The position numbers were made by a program, and so were the translations under genes. The notes beneath the pieces were generated by a model, which worked only from the letters and a program-made list of their open reading frames with translations, searched no databases and had not been told where the DNA came from. 64,000 nt of DNA, from positions 33,178-97,177 of the forward strand of contig JAUCBJ010002899.1 in NCBI GenBank assembly GCA_032718475.1, given 5' to 3'. Below are positions 11,270 through 23,960 of this stretch, one piece after another. The stretch is from Nemertoderma westbladi. Taxonomy: Eukaryota > Xenacoelomorpha > Nemertodermatida > Nemertodermatidae. Numbering within the stretch: position 1 is the first letter of the stretch; the number at the start of each line of letters is the position of its first letter.

Positions 11270-11499
11270 CTGATTCGCTGTTGTTAACACAATTTATTTT
11301 ACTTATATAATTTATTAATTAATTTATCAATGTTTCAGTTAGAATTGAAGCTTTTAGATCAAAACTCTTTTGAGGTATTTGTACTGTGTTACATGAACGA
11401 ACATAGTGAGTGTCTGAGAATAAAGAGAATTAAGTCTTAATTCAAAACTATTGTAAACAAATCACATCCAATAAATAATCCTTTGTTCAAGTGCCAAGC

Positions 11500-12870
11500 T
11501 TGGGGGAACCCTTACAATGTTATATAGTGTCTGGTAGGAGGAGATGTGTGCGTGCATCGTACAGTCAACCCGGTGTAGAATTCTTGTGTATATGCCATCA
11601 TAAGATTTGGTGTCCTCAGCAGTTATAGCCTAGAATGGACACTAATTTATGTTCTAAATAATCGGGTGTTCTTGTTCTTGTGGAAACCCCTACTTCCCAA
11701 TCCTGGAAAGCCCATTCAATGATTCCCATGCCTTTCCCTTACGTATTCGAAGGTCCTCACCTGACTTCCGGGTCCATGATCCAAGGTAACAGAAGACGTC
11801 CACATGCTCAAGCATATCATCCTTTGCGCTTATGCTCATCCGGTCAGAGATCTGATGAGGACTTTCAAAGTTAACTGTCAAAATGTTGGTCTTTTTGTAG
11901 TTAAAAAAGACCAACACTAGAAGCAGCCTTTTCTAAAGAGCTGGGGAACTGTTGGTTGGGCTCCTCTAATGATTCTGAGAGTACTCCTAAGTCATCAGCA
12001 AAGTCTAGATCATTTATCTAAGACTTAGCTGGATTTCCTTGACTTCTGGAGCCAGTAGGTGGAGTTACCATCACCCCATCATCATTATGATGATCTATGG
12101 ACATGCGTAGAACATAGTCAACCACAATTATGAACAAGAATGGCGCAAGTGGGTCTCCCCTGGAGGAATCCCGTAACACTTCGAATGGATCTGTGTCACA
12201 AACCAAGGACAAAAATGTTGTCGAACAATCGTATATTGATCTGTTTGCTGCAATAATTTCATCAGGAATCCTATATAATGAAAGTATGCTGAACATATAT
12301 GAGCGAGAGACTGAATGAAAGGCCTTGAAGAAGTCAACAAAGATAACAGCCAGATGCCTGTCTTTCTTTTTTGACAACCCTTCAATTTCAATTATCCTTC
12401 TAAGTGCCAAAATGGGCACCATGGTCCCACGACATTTATGAAACACATTCTGATTTCCACGGAGCAGTCTCTCAATAGGATCCCTTATGGGATTTATTAC
12501 AACTCTATTGTATGCTTTTCAGCAATTAAGATGAATGAGATTCCCCGAAAAGAAACATAGAGTGTTAGATTGCTTTAGTGTTAGGTTCCAACCATTGAGG
12601 CGATCGGCTGGTGATTCTGCCTTAACCTTGGTCGTTCGTTGGCTTTTCTGCCCAGTAAGCAAGTTTATCGATTTACATGCCTGGGATGATTGCCTGCTGT
12701 CGTCGGCAACATTGATGGCATGAACAATGAACATGTTAGTTTATAAGCTCCTGTAGATTACTGCCATTTCAGGGCCATAGATGCAGCCTTAACTGCATTG
12801 TTTGCCGCTGTAGTCTGTTTGAGTCGGGACTCTTTCTGTGCCTTATTGAGAACCTTGGATATTCATACAT
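11500..12870 (-). pseudogene. Decayed RTE-like LINE: linker, RT core and thumb fragments
   Basis: Fragments in transcription order on the minus strand: a linker with KSINLLTGQKSQ (12734-12519); RT fingers/palm with ILALRRIIEIEG, VIFVDFFKAFHSV and DPLAPFLFIIVVDY (12446-12018); thumb with DVFCYLGSWTRKSGEDL (11917-11690); then a C-terminal region to ~11500 homologous to 28680-28780. The frames differ and stops intervene, so it is inactive. The same family recurs at 28440-29680, 51840-52830, 56640-57560 and 58300-59230. Confidence 0.75.
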
Positions 12871-12959
12871 TAAACCAAGACTAACGATTAGCGATTTATA
12901 AGCGGTGACGGTTTGCCAACAATAAATAATCTTATTTTTATTTGTTGCTGATTAAAGGT

Positions 12960-14380
12960 TAAAAATTTCCAGAAAATTTGTTTAAAAATATCTTTTTTTA
13001 ACTAATTTTTTACATTTTTTAAGTAATTTTGACTTATTAACTGCTGCCCTGATGAGGATTAACTTTATCTGATTATAAGTCTGATAGAAAAAGAAGGACA
13101 AGGAAGGACCACAATCAAACCAAAAAGATAAAGAAGAAAAGAAGTAAATACTGAGAACAAATGAAGAAGGTAAATGAAGCATTCGAAAAAGAGTTGAAAA
13201 TCTATTTTATTAATATCTATTGTTATATTCATTCAGTCTCAATTAATTCATTTTATAGCTACGTAATAGTAAGATTAAAGATTAAAATTAAATGTTAATG
13301 TTAATTGTATTACAGTAATAAAAAAAATTTTTTTTACTTTTTATGATGAATTATTACTTTTTATAATGAATTTTTACATTTTTTAACTAATTTTTAACTT
13401 TTTTTAACCATTTTTTTTTATTTATTTAATGAACTTTTTACTAAACAATATAATCAAATTGATACATACTTTCATATAATTGAGTAGTTCCTGGTGCATA
13501 ATGATTATATAATGTAGAACAAGGCTTGTCGGGTAGCTTACTGTCGTCAAGTAATGTAATATTGGGGTTTGGTTGAGGAGATAACGAGTGCATTAATAAT
13601 GTTATCATTATTTATTTACCAATTGTTACTGTTTATTGCATGATATTGGTATTCTCGTAAACATCTATTACGGCCTACTTAATAAACGAAAATATTTTGC
13701 ATACATACAGTAGCAGCTATTCATTGAAGAGGTCAAAGTTCAGTAATGTTCGCTTTGTTTGCATAAGAACGGTTTGCTATACCGTTATATACTAAAGAAA
13801 AAGTAGTCTCAAGCTAAAATTACTCAGTGGTGAGGAATGTTGGGTGATTTAATACTGCCACACTGTCAATTATTAAACTAATTATAAACAATTGATGTTA
13901 TCCCAGATAATCCCAATCTTCAAGGTGTTCTTTAGGTGGCGTGTTAGGCAGGAATTCTTAGGATAGTATTTCGAGGGGCTTTTTTAAAATTATTATTTTA
14001 AGTAACTTCCATATCGTGAACTGTTAAAAGCTGATTCAATTCCGCCCAGGTATTCGACAGGAAGTCAGGTCTTCACACATGATTTCCAAATACATGATCC
14101 CGACATGCCGGAATCATGCTTAATTCCTTAAATCCAAATCCATCCCAATGTTCTAAAACTGCTTTATAAAGCAGCACAATGCGAAATTATAACAATTTAT
14201 AAAATTATTCAAGATAGAGTTGTTAATCAGTCGTTTTAATAATTCTCAATTGTAATATCTGTATCTCTGTAGAGGTCAAATTACGTCGTCTTTGTCTAAC
14301 TAGCAGCCAATGGAATAGTCAATTTTTCTCCATCGATGGATGTTTCATCCTGACTTGTTTCGCTGCTTATTCCATCAAAA
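12960..14380. other. T-rich low-complexity and AT-rich intergenic DNA
   Basis: Stretches such as ttttttaactaatttt recur at 12985-13030 and 13320-13435. No gene, RNA gene or element end can be supported up to the start of the 26-bp array. Confidence 0.5.
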
Positions 14381-14381
14381 T

Positions 14382-17300
14382 CCAGTAGATTGTGTACAGG
14401 CATACAGTAGACTCGTGGTGTACAGGCATACAGTAGACTCGTGGTGTACAGGCATACAGTAGACTCGTGGTGTACAGGCATACAGTAGACTCGTGGTGTA
14501 CAGGCATACAGTAGACTCGTGGTGTACTGGCATACAGTAGACTCGTGGTGTACAGGCATACAGTAGACTCGTGGTGTACAGGCATACAGTAGACTCGTGT
14601 TGTACAGGCATACAGTAGACTCGTGGTGTACAGGCATACAGTAGACTCGTGGTGTACAGGCATACAGTAGACTCGTGGTGTACAGGCATACAGTAGACTC
14701 GTGGTGTACTGGCATACAGTAGACTCGTGGTGTACAGGCATACAGTAGACTCGTGGTGTACAGGCATACAGTAGACTCGTGGTGTACTGGCATACAGTAG
14801 ACTCGTGGTGTACAGGCATACAGTAGACTCGTGGTGTACAGGCATACAGTAGACTCGTGGTGTACAGGCATACAGTAGACTCGTGGTGTACAGGCATACA
14901 GTAGACTCGTGGTGTACTGGCATACAGTAGACTCGTGGTGTACTGGCATACAGTAGACTCGTGGTGTACAGGCATACAGTAGACTCGTGGTGTACTGGCA
15001 TACAGTAGACTCGTGGTGTACTGGCATACAGTAGACTCGTGGTGTACAGGCATACAGCAGACTCGTGGTGTACTGGCATACAGTAGACTCGTGGTGTACA
15101 GGCATACAGTAGACTCGTGGTGTACTGGCATACAGTAGACTCGTGGTGTACAGGCATACAGTAGACTCGTGGTGTACTGGCATACAGTAGACTCGTGGTG
15201 TACTGGCATACAGTAGACTCGTGGTGTACAGGCATACAGTAGACTCGTGGTGTACTGGCATACAGTAGACTCGTGGTGTACTGGCATACAGTAGACTCGT
15301 GGTGTACAGGCATACAGTAGACTCGTGGTGTACTGGCATACAGTAGACTCGTGGTGTACAGGCATACAGTAGACTCGTGGTGTACTGGCATACAGTAGAC
15401 TCGTGGTGTACAGGCATACAGTAGACTCGTGGTGTACAGGCATACAGTAGACTCGTGGTGTACTGGCATACAGTAGACTCGTGGTGTACAGGCATACAGT
15501 AGACTCGTGGTGTACTGGCATACAGTAGACTCGTGGTGTACAGGCATACAGTAGACTCGTGGTGTACTGGCATACAGTAGACTCGTGGTGTACTGGCATA
15601 CAGTAGACTCGTGGTGTACTGGCATACAGTAGACTCGTGGTGTACTGGCATACAGTAGACTCGTGGTGTACAGGCATACAGTAGACTCGTGGTGTACAGG
15701 CATACAGTAGACTCGTGGTGTACTGGCATACAGTAGACTCGTGGTGTACTGGCATACAGTAGACTCGTGGTGTACAGGCATACAGTAGACTCGTGGTGTA
15801 CTGGCATACAGTAGACTCGTGGTGGACAGGCATACAGTAGACTCGTGGTGTACAGGCATACAGTAGACTCGTGGTGGACAGGCATACAGTAGACTCGTAG
15901 TGTACAGGCATACAGTAGACTCGTAGTGTACAGGCATACAGTAGACTCGTGGTGTACAGGCATACAGTAGACTCGTGGTGTACTGGCATACAGTAGACTC
16001 GTGGTGTACAGGCATACAGTAGACTCGTGGTGTACAGGCATACAGTAGACTCGTGGTGTACAGGCATACAGTAGACTCGTGGTGTACTGGCATACAGTAG
16101 ACTCGTGGTGTACAGGCATACAGTAGACTCGTGGTGTACTGGCATACAGTAGACTCGTGGTGTACAGGCATACAGTAGACTCGTGGTGTACTGGCATACA
16201 GTAGACTCGTGGTGTACTGGCATACAGTAGACTCGTGGTGTACAGGCATACAGTAGACTCGTGGTGTACTGGCATACAGTAGACTCGTGGTGTACAGGCA
16301 TACAGTAGACTCGTGGTGTACTGGCATACAGTAGACTCGTGGTGTACAGGCATACAGTAGACTCGTGGTGTACAGGCATACAGTAGACTCGTGGTGTACT
16401 GGCATACAGTAGACTCGTGGTGTACTGGCATACAGTAGACTCGTGGTGTACAGGCATACAGTAGACTCGTGGTGTACTGGCATACAGTAGACTCGTGGTG
16501 TACAGGCATACAGTAGACTCGTGGTGTACTGGCATACAGTAGACTCGTGGTGTACAGGCATACAGTAGACTCGTGGTGTACAGGCATACAGTAGACTCGT
16601 GGTGTACTGGCATACAGTAGACTCGTGGTGTACAGGCATACAGTAGACTCGTGGTGTACTGGCATACAGTAGACTCGTGGTGTACAGGCATACAGTAGAC
16701 TCGTGGTGTACTGGCATACAGTAGACTCGTGGTGTACTGGCATACAGTAGACTCGTGGTGTACTGGCATACAGTAGACTCGTGGTGTACTGGCATACAGT
16801 AGACTCGTGGTGTACAGGCATACAGTAGACTCGTGGTGTACAGGCATACAGTAGACTCGTGGTGTACTGGCATACAGTAGACTCGTGGTGTACTGGCATA
16901 CAGTAGACTCGTGGTGTACAGGCATACAGTAGACTCGTGGTGTACTGGCATACAGTAGACTCGTGGTGTACAGGCATACAGTAGACTCGTGGTGTACAGG
17001 CATACAGTAGACTCGTGGTGGACAGGCATACAGTAGACTCGTAGTGTACAGGCATACAGTAGACTCGTAGTGTACAGGCATACAGTAGACTCGTAGTGTA
17101 CAGGCATACAGTAGACTCGTGGTGTACTGGCATACAGTAGACTCGTGGTGTACAGGCATACAGTAGACTCGTGGTGTACAGGCATACAGTAGACTCGTAG
17201 TGTACAGGCATACAGTAGACTCGTAGTGTACAGGCATACAGTAGACTCGTAGTGTACAGGCATACAGTAGACTCGTGGTGTACTGGCATACAGTAGACTC

Positions 17301-20300
17301 GTGGTGTACAGGCATACAGTAGACTCGTGGTGTACAGGCGTACAGTAGACTCGTGGTGTACAGGCATACAGTAGACTCGTGGTGTACTGGCATACAGTAG
17401 ACTCGTGGTGTACAGGCATACAGTAGACTCGTGGTGTACAGGCATACAGTAGACTCGTAGTGTACAGGCATACAGTAGACTCGTAGTGTACAGGCATACA
17501 GTAGACTCGTAGTGTACAGGCATACAGTAGACTCGTGGTGTACTGGCATACAGTAGACTCGTGGTGTACAGGCATACAGTAGACTCGTAGTGTACAGGCA
17601 TACAGTAGACTCGTAGTGTACAGGCATACAGTAGACTCGTAGTGTACAGGCATACAGTAGACTCGTGGTGTACTGGCATACAGTAGACTCGTGGTGTACA
17701 GGCATACAGTAGACTCGTGGTGTACAGGCATACAGTAGACTCGTAGTGTACAGGCATACAGTAGACTCGTAGTGTACAGGCATACAGTAGACTCGTAGTG
17801 TACAGGCATACAGTAGACTCGTGGTGTACTGGCATACAGTAGACTCGTGGTGTACAGGCATACAGTAGACTCGTGGTGTACAGGCGTACAGTAGACTCGT
17901 GGTTTACAGGCATACAGTAGACTCGTGGTGTACTGGCATACAGTAGACTCGTGGTGTACTGGCATACAGTAGACTCGTGGTGTACAGGCATACAGTAGAC
18001 TCGTAGTGTACAGGCGTACAGTAGACTCGTGGTGTACAGACATACAGTAGACTCGTGGTGTACAGGCGTACAGTAGACTCGTGGTGTACAGACATACAGT
18101 AGACTCGTGGTGTACTGGCATACAGTAGACTCGTGGTGTACAGGCATACAGTAGACTCGTGGTGTACAGGCATACAGTAGACTCGTGGTGTACAGGCATA
18201 CAGTAGACTCGTGGTGTACTGGCATACAGTAGACTCGTGGTGTACTGGCATACAGTAGACTCGTGGTGTACTGGCATACAGTAGACTCGTGGTGTACAGG
18301 CATACAGTAGACTCGTAGTGTACAGGCGTACAGTAGACTCGTGGTGTACAGACATACAGTAGACTCGTGGTGTACTGGCATACAGTAGACTCGTGGTGTA
18401 CAGGCATACAGTAGACTCGTGGTGTACTGGCATACAGTAGACTCGTGGTGTACAGGCATACAGTAGACTCGTAGTGTACAGGCGTACAGTAGACTCGTGG
18501 TGTACAGGCGTACAGTAGACTCGTGGTGTACAGACATACAGTAGACTCGTGGTGTACTGGCATACAGTAGACTCGTGGTGTACAGGCATACAGTAGACTC
18601 GTGGTGTACAGGCGTACAGTAGACTAGTGGTGTACAGGCATACAGTAGACTCGTGGTGTACTGGCATACAGTAGACTCGTGGTGTACTGGCATACAGTAG
18701 ACTCGTGGTGTACTGGCATACAGTAGACTCGTGGTGTACTGGCATACAGTAGACTCGTGGTGTACAGGCATACAGTAGAATCGTGGTGTACAGACGAACA
18801 GTAGACTCGTGGTGTACAGACATACAGTAGACTCGTGGTGTACAGGCATACAGTAGACTCGTGGTGTACAGGCATACAGTAGACTCGTGTTGTACAGGCA
18901 TACTGTAGACTCGTGGTGTACAGGCATACAGTAGACTCGTGGTGTACAGGCATACAGTAGACTCGTGGTGTACAGGCATACAGTAGACTCGTGGTGTACT
19001 GGCATACATTAGACTTGTGGTGTACTGGCATACAGTAGACTCGTGGTGTACAGACGAACAGTAGACTCGCGGTGTACAGGCATACAGTAGACTCGTGGTG
19101 TACTGGCATACAGTAGATTCGCGGTGTACTGGCATGCAGTAGATTCGTAGTGTACAGGCATACAGTAGACTCGTGGTGTACTGGCATACTGTAGCCTCGT
19201 GGTGTACAGGCATACAGTAGACTCGTGGTGTACAGGCATACAGTAGACTCGTGGTGTACAGGCATACAGTAGACTCATGGTGTACATGCATACAGTAGAC
19301 TCGTGGTGTACAGGCATACAGTAGATTCGTACTGTACAGGCATACAGTAAACTCGTGGTGTACAGGCATACAGTAGACTCGTGGTGTACAGGCATACAGT
19401 AGACTCGTGGTGTACAGGCATACAGTAGATTCGTACTGTATAGGCATACAGCAGACTCGTGGTGTACAGGCATACAGTAGACTCGTGGTGTACAGGCATA
19501 CAGTAGACTCGTGGTGTACAGGCATACAGTAGACTCGTGGTGTACAGGCATACAGTAGACTCATGGTGTACATGCATACAGTAGACTCGTGGTGTACAGG
19601 CATACAGTAGATTCGTACTGTACAGGCATACAGTAAACTCGTGGTGTACAGGCATACAGTAGACTCGTGGTGTACAGGCATGCAGTAGACTCGTGGTGTA
19701 CTGGCATACATTAGACTTGTGGTGTACTGGCATACAGTAGACTCGTGGTGTACAGACGAACAGTAGACTCGTGGTGTACAGGCATACAGTAGACTCGTGG
19801 TGTACTGGCATACAGTAGATTCGCGGTGTACTGGCATGCAGTAGATTCGTAGTGTACAGGCATACAGTAGACTCGTGGTGTACTGGCATACTGTAGCCTC
19901 GTGGTGTACAGGCATACAGTAGACTCGTGGTGTACAGGCATACAGTAGACTCGTGGTGTACAGGCATACAGTAGACTCATGGTGTACGTACATGCATACA
20001 GTAGACTCGTGGTGAACAGGCATACAATAGACTCGTGGTGTACAGGCATACAGTAGACTCGTGGTGTACTGGCATGCAGTAGACTCGTGGTGTACAGGCA
20101 TACAGTAGACTCGTGGTGTACAGGCATACAGTAGACTCGTGGTGTACTGGCATACAGTAGACTCGTGGTGTACTGGCATGCAGTAGACTCGTGGTGTACA
20201 GGCATACAGTAGACTCGTGGTGTAAAGACGAACAGTAGACTCGTGGTGTACAGGCATACAGTAGACTCGTGGTGTACAGGCATACAGTAGACTCGTGGTG

Positions 20301-20874
20301 TACTGGCATACAGTAGATTCGCGGTGTACTGGCATGCAGTAGACTCGTGGTGTACAGGCATACAGTAGATTCGTAGTGTACAGGCATACAGTAGATTCGT
20401 ACTGTACAGGCATACAGTAGACTTGTGGTGTACAGGCATACAGAGACTCGTGGTGTACAGGCATACAGTAGATTCGTAGTGTACAGGCATACAGTAGATT
20501 CGTAATGTACAGGCATACAGTAGACTTGTGGTGTACAGGCATACAGAGACTCGTGGTGTACAGACGAACAGTAGACTCGTGGTGTACAGGCATACAGTAG
20601 ACTCGTGGTGTACTGACATACAGTAGATTCGCGGTGTACTGGCATACAGTAGATTCGTAGTGTACAGGCATACAGTAGACTCGTGGTGTACGTACAGGCG
20701 TACAGTAGACTCGTGGTGTACAGGCATACAGTAGACTCGTGGTGTACAGGCGTACAGTAGACTCGTGGTGTACAGGCATACAGTAGACTCGTGGTGTACA
20801 GGCATACAGTAGACTCGTGGTGTACAGGCATACAGTAGATTCGTGGTGTATAGGCATACAGTAGACTCGTGGTG
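14382..20874. repeat. 26-bp minisatellite array, about 250 copies
   Basis: The unit on the plus strand is catacagtagactcg followed by tggtgtacagg (26 bp), repeated for about 6.49 kb. Common variants are tactgg for tacagg, gtagtg for gtggtg, caggcgtac, cagacatac, cagacgaac and attcg for actcg. The proximal half (14.4-17 kb) is very homogeneous; the distal part (18.7-20.9 kb) is more diverged, with occasional indels such as the 2-base loss near 20436 and a 4-base gain near 19988. Because 26 is not a multiple of three and the minus-strand unit has no stop in any phase, all three minus frames are open over thousands of bases, the longest spanning 20857-14375 (2160 codons). The translation is a 26-residue repeat starting MPVHHESTVCLYTTS. 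It is probably not a protein gene. Confidence 0.97.
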
Positions 20875-21056
20875 ATTTTAATTTTCTTGGTTATTGGATT
20901 GGGGTAAGCCTTCTTACATATTTCAGGTGTACCCAAGTTCCATTCACCATAACTACCAACATTATCTACCTTGTCAACCCTAATAGGTCCACTCCATTTT
21001 GTTGTACACTTTACATCTCCTGAACCTCCTGGTTTAACATACCATATCGCCAACAT
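20875..21056 (-). CDS. Short unique ORF running directly into the 26-bp array
   Basis: An ATG at 21056 (in-frame TAA just upstream) opens ~61 codons of unique, protein-like sequence (WYVKPGGSGDVKC, VDNVGSYGEWNLGTP) that continue in frame into the minisatellite. I do not recognise the family. It may be an exon of a gene whose next intron or coding part is the array, since possible donor sites (for example AAG|GTAGAT) occur inside it. It could also be a chance ORF. Confidence 0.25.
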
Positions 21057-21296
21057 TTATTCGATTTTTTTTGCGACCTCAGTACCTTTAGGCACTTTTT
21101 TTATTCTCAGTGATTCCTGGTAGTGTTGCAATTCTTCTCGCTAAACCTTGAGTCAATTTGTAATCTCACCTTCGTGTGTTATTATAGAATGTCATACCAA
21201 TTTGTTATATAAATGTTATGTGGGGCGAGCCACGAAGTTGGCGGAGCCTTAGCGAATTGACACTGTTAGGGGGTGGGTCAATTTATGCAAATAGTT

Positions 21297-21359
21297 GTCG
21301 TCGTCGTCGTCGTCGTTGTCGTCGTCGTCGTCGTTGTCGTCGTCGTCGTCGTCGTCGTT
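21297..21359. repeat. (CGT)n microsatellite
   Basis: About 21 trinucleotides of gtc/cgt with a few cgttgt interruptions, placed just inside the left end of the element above. Confidence 0.95.
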
Positions 21360-22400
21360 ACGATTTTGACATGCTAATAACTTTGTCGGATTTAAAGCTG
21401 CCAAGTTGAAAATTTGTAGGTATCAATGTGAGCAAAAGTTGAGATTTTTGAGAGACTTTCAGACACCATCAGTGCAATGGTCTCCCGCTAGAGGGCCACA
21501 TGTCTAAACATTAAATGCCCTCCCATTTCTTTGCTTTTAATCCGTTTAAGCTGAAACTTGGCAGATATGTATTAGACCATTAGCTGTGACTTTCAAAGGA
21601 GGCGAATCCATCTGCAGTTCTCCAGTCTGCCGCTAGAGGCCCAAAGGTCTGAAAGTGAAATCGTTGTCGTCGTTACGATTTTGACATGCTAATAACTTTG
21701 TCGGATTTAAAGCTGCCAAGTTGAAAATTTGTAGGTATCAATATGAGCTAAAGTTGAGATTTTTGAGAGACTTTCAGACACCATCAGTGCAATGGTCTCC
21801 CGCTAGAGAGCCACATGTCTAAACATTAAATGCCCTCCCATTTCTTTGCTTTTAATCCGTTTAAGCTGAAACTTGGCAGATATGTATTAGACCATTAGCT
21901 GTGACTTTCAAAGGAGGCGAATCCATCTGCAGTTCTCCAGTCTGCCGCTAGAGGGCCAAATGTCTGAAAGTGAAATCGTTGTCGTCGTTATGATATTGAC
22001 ATGCTATGCTTATAACTTTGTCGAATTTAAAGCTGCCAAGTTGAAAATTTGTTTTGTTGAAAATCAGTTCAACAGTCACCCGCTATAGGACTACTTTATG
22101 CCTGAAAGTGAATAGATTCTCCCGTCTCATTGATTTTAATCAGTTTAAGCTGAATCTTGCCATATATTCTGGACCTAATGCTGCGTCTTTGTGGGGGGGG
22201 GGGGGAGATTTAATCGGTCTGCCGCTATACGACGAAATTTCTGAAAGTGAGATCCGTCTCTCATTTCGTTATCCGTTATTCAAGATGAAACTTGGCCGAT
22301 GTACGTATGTACTATTCATCCATATGCTGTGTCTTTGTGGGGCTGGAGACCCTAATCCATCTTCAGTTCTCACTATACCGCTAGAGTCAGAAATGTCTGA
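21356..22400. repeat. 315-bp tandem repeats
   Basis: The word cgttacgattttgacatgc starts at 21356 and 21671 and recurs as cgttatgatattgacatgc at 21986, giving a period of 315 bp. Copies 1 and 2 are almost identical; copy 3 is diverged and contains an 11-nt G run at about 22194-22204. Confidence 0.9.
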
Positions 22401-22994
22401 ATAGAAATGAAAGAGGTAAAAAGTGATTAGGCGAAATCTGCTTAAAATTTGCTAATACAGTAATACTTTCGAATTAGTACTTAAATTAAATTTAAGTCAC
22501 GTGCTGCGCGAAGGCCCCATTTCGTGTATATGTTATAGTTTGTCCGGATCTGCTCTGCTTGCCCATTGTCAACGTTCTGCCCGCTCAACCAGATCCCCCA
22601 GTGGCCAGTGTGCACATGAGTCAATGTGGTTTACCTCCCAAACATCTAGAAATCTTTTACAATGATCACTTCTGAATGAATGATGGTCATTGATTTGCAA
22701 TAACCTCATTAGGTGGCCCCATTTCTAAAAATAGTTATTGTATTTGATTTTTGACTGTGACTGATTTTTCTTTTGGTGTGGGACTGCAAATAATATAGTT
22801 AGATGCACAGTATTCTATTCATAGGTAAAACTTGATTGGGTATAAATTTTATTCTAAAAAATCCATTGACAGTCTATTCCACTTAATCTCGAACATGGTG
22901 TTATCCATAGATCCAGGGTTTGGGTCGTTCCGTTTGAATTGTTCATATTTGTTACATACTTCATGTACCAATTGTTTTGGAAATTTTATCCTAT

Positions 22995-23285
22995 TCAATT
23001 CACGACCTTTTTGCACAATGGAGTAGTACGTTCTATTCCTTGATGGCCATTGTTATGAATGTATTCAATTCTTTTTCGAATGACCACTGTCATGGGAGCC
23101 CTATTGGCATGTTGCAGAACATTTGTTTTCTCTTGCATGTGGCCCATTGCAACAAGATGGTTTGTATTTTTATTTTCAGTATCATCCTTTTCTTTACTAC
23201 TTAACACCAACCAGTGAGGTGGAAGTCTGGTAAGTTTATCAGCTAGATTCTCCCCCGAAAGAATGCCCTGAAAATAATTAAACAA
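22995..23285 (-). pseudogene. LTR-retrotransposon pol fragment (RNase H-integrase junction)
   Basis: A 96-codon minus frame reads NLADKLTRLPPHWL and, near its end, NNGHQGIERTTPL. This order (LTRLP motif, then HxGxxRT of the integrase zinc-binding part) is typical of Gypsy-like pol. The rest of pol is absent, and the flanks are AT-rich. Confidence 0.45.
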
Positions 23286-23599
23286 TTAAAAAAATTATTA
23301 ATATATATTTAAAAAAAAAACAATTAGTTTATACTCTTTAATTAATTATCCACTTAAATCTAGTTTCCTCGCTTGACCTTTAGTTCTTGCTCTATTACAA
23401 TCGTGGAATACTTCTTTAATCCAATTATAAGCTGTGGCAGAGTCATTGATCCCTTCAATAGCAGCATCATGTTCAGGTTCATTTATGTGCCTTGTATCAT
23501 TTACTTAACATGAGTGTGATATGTCCTCTGCTGTTATCCACAGATTTATTTATCACCACTCTCCTTGCAGTGGAACTTGCATCCGTACACACCTCTCCT

Positions 23600-23960
23600 G
23601 TGTATGGTAGGCATCAAACTTCGCCCGCGAGAAAGCTTCGCCCACATCCAATCATCGCCCGGAGCAATCTTTGCCCTCAAAATGAGCAACTATTGCCTGG
23701 TGGAAGGAATCCTTCGCCCACAAGCAATCTTCGCCCTCGAGCAACCTTCGCCCATTAAATAATTATTGTTTTGGTTAGAAAAATCCGTCTCTGTAACCTG
23801 CTCCTTTCCATCAATTTGTAACTAATATATTTACTTACACAAATCGTAATGGGCGAAAGTAGCTTGTGGGCAAAGATTGCCGTGTTCACGAAGGTTGGAT
23901 GTAGGCAAATATTTGATGCGGGTGAAAGTTGGATGCGGGTGAAGATTGCACCCAACCCTC
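23600..23960. repeat. Degenerate short repeats 'aatcttcgccc' in inverted arrangement
   Basis: Words such as caatcttcgcccwc recur about every 17-30 bp from 23600 to 23757. Their complement (gggcgaaag, gggcaaagattgc, gggtgaagattgc) recurs from 23848 to 23948. The block looks like a degenerated foldback built from a short minisatellite. Confidence 0.55.

Larger units (their letters stand above)
21213..22520. mobile_element. Tandem-repeat-bearing element with inverted end motifs (HINE/pearl-like)
   Basis: The left end reads tgtggggcgagccacgaag (21220 region); the right end reads cgtgctgcgcgaaggcccca (22501-22520), whose complement resembles the left end of the related unit at 53336. Inside are a (CGT)n/(TCG)n tract at 21297-21359, two good copies of a 315-bp unit starting at 21356 and 21671, and a diverged third copy from 21986. 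Each 315-bp unit contains two related half-units, each with a ccgctagag word. Microsatellite plus ~160-bp tandem cores between short inverted ends is the architecture described for Helentron-associated or pearl-type non-autonomous elements; the assignment is by architecture only. Confidence 0.55.

Noticed and set aside
14382-20874. CRISPR-like array
   Set aside because: Monomers are contiguous, with no unique spacers, and the context is eukaryotic.
14296-21056. Several overlapping giant minus-strand ORFs (359 to 2160 codons) as a huge repetitive protein gene
   Set aside because: All are the same 26-bp satellite read in different frames. The openness follows from the monomer lacking stops, and there is no domain, promoter or conserved frame.
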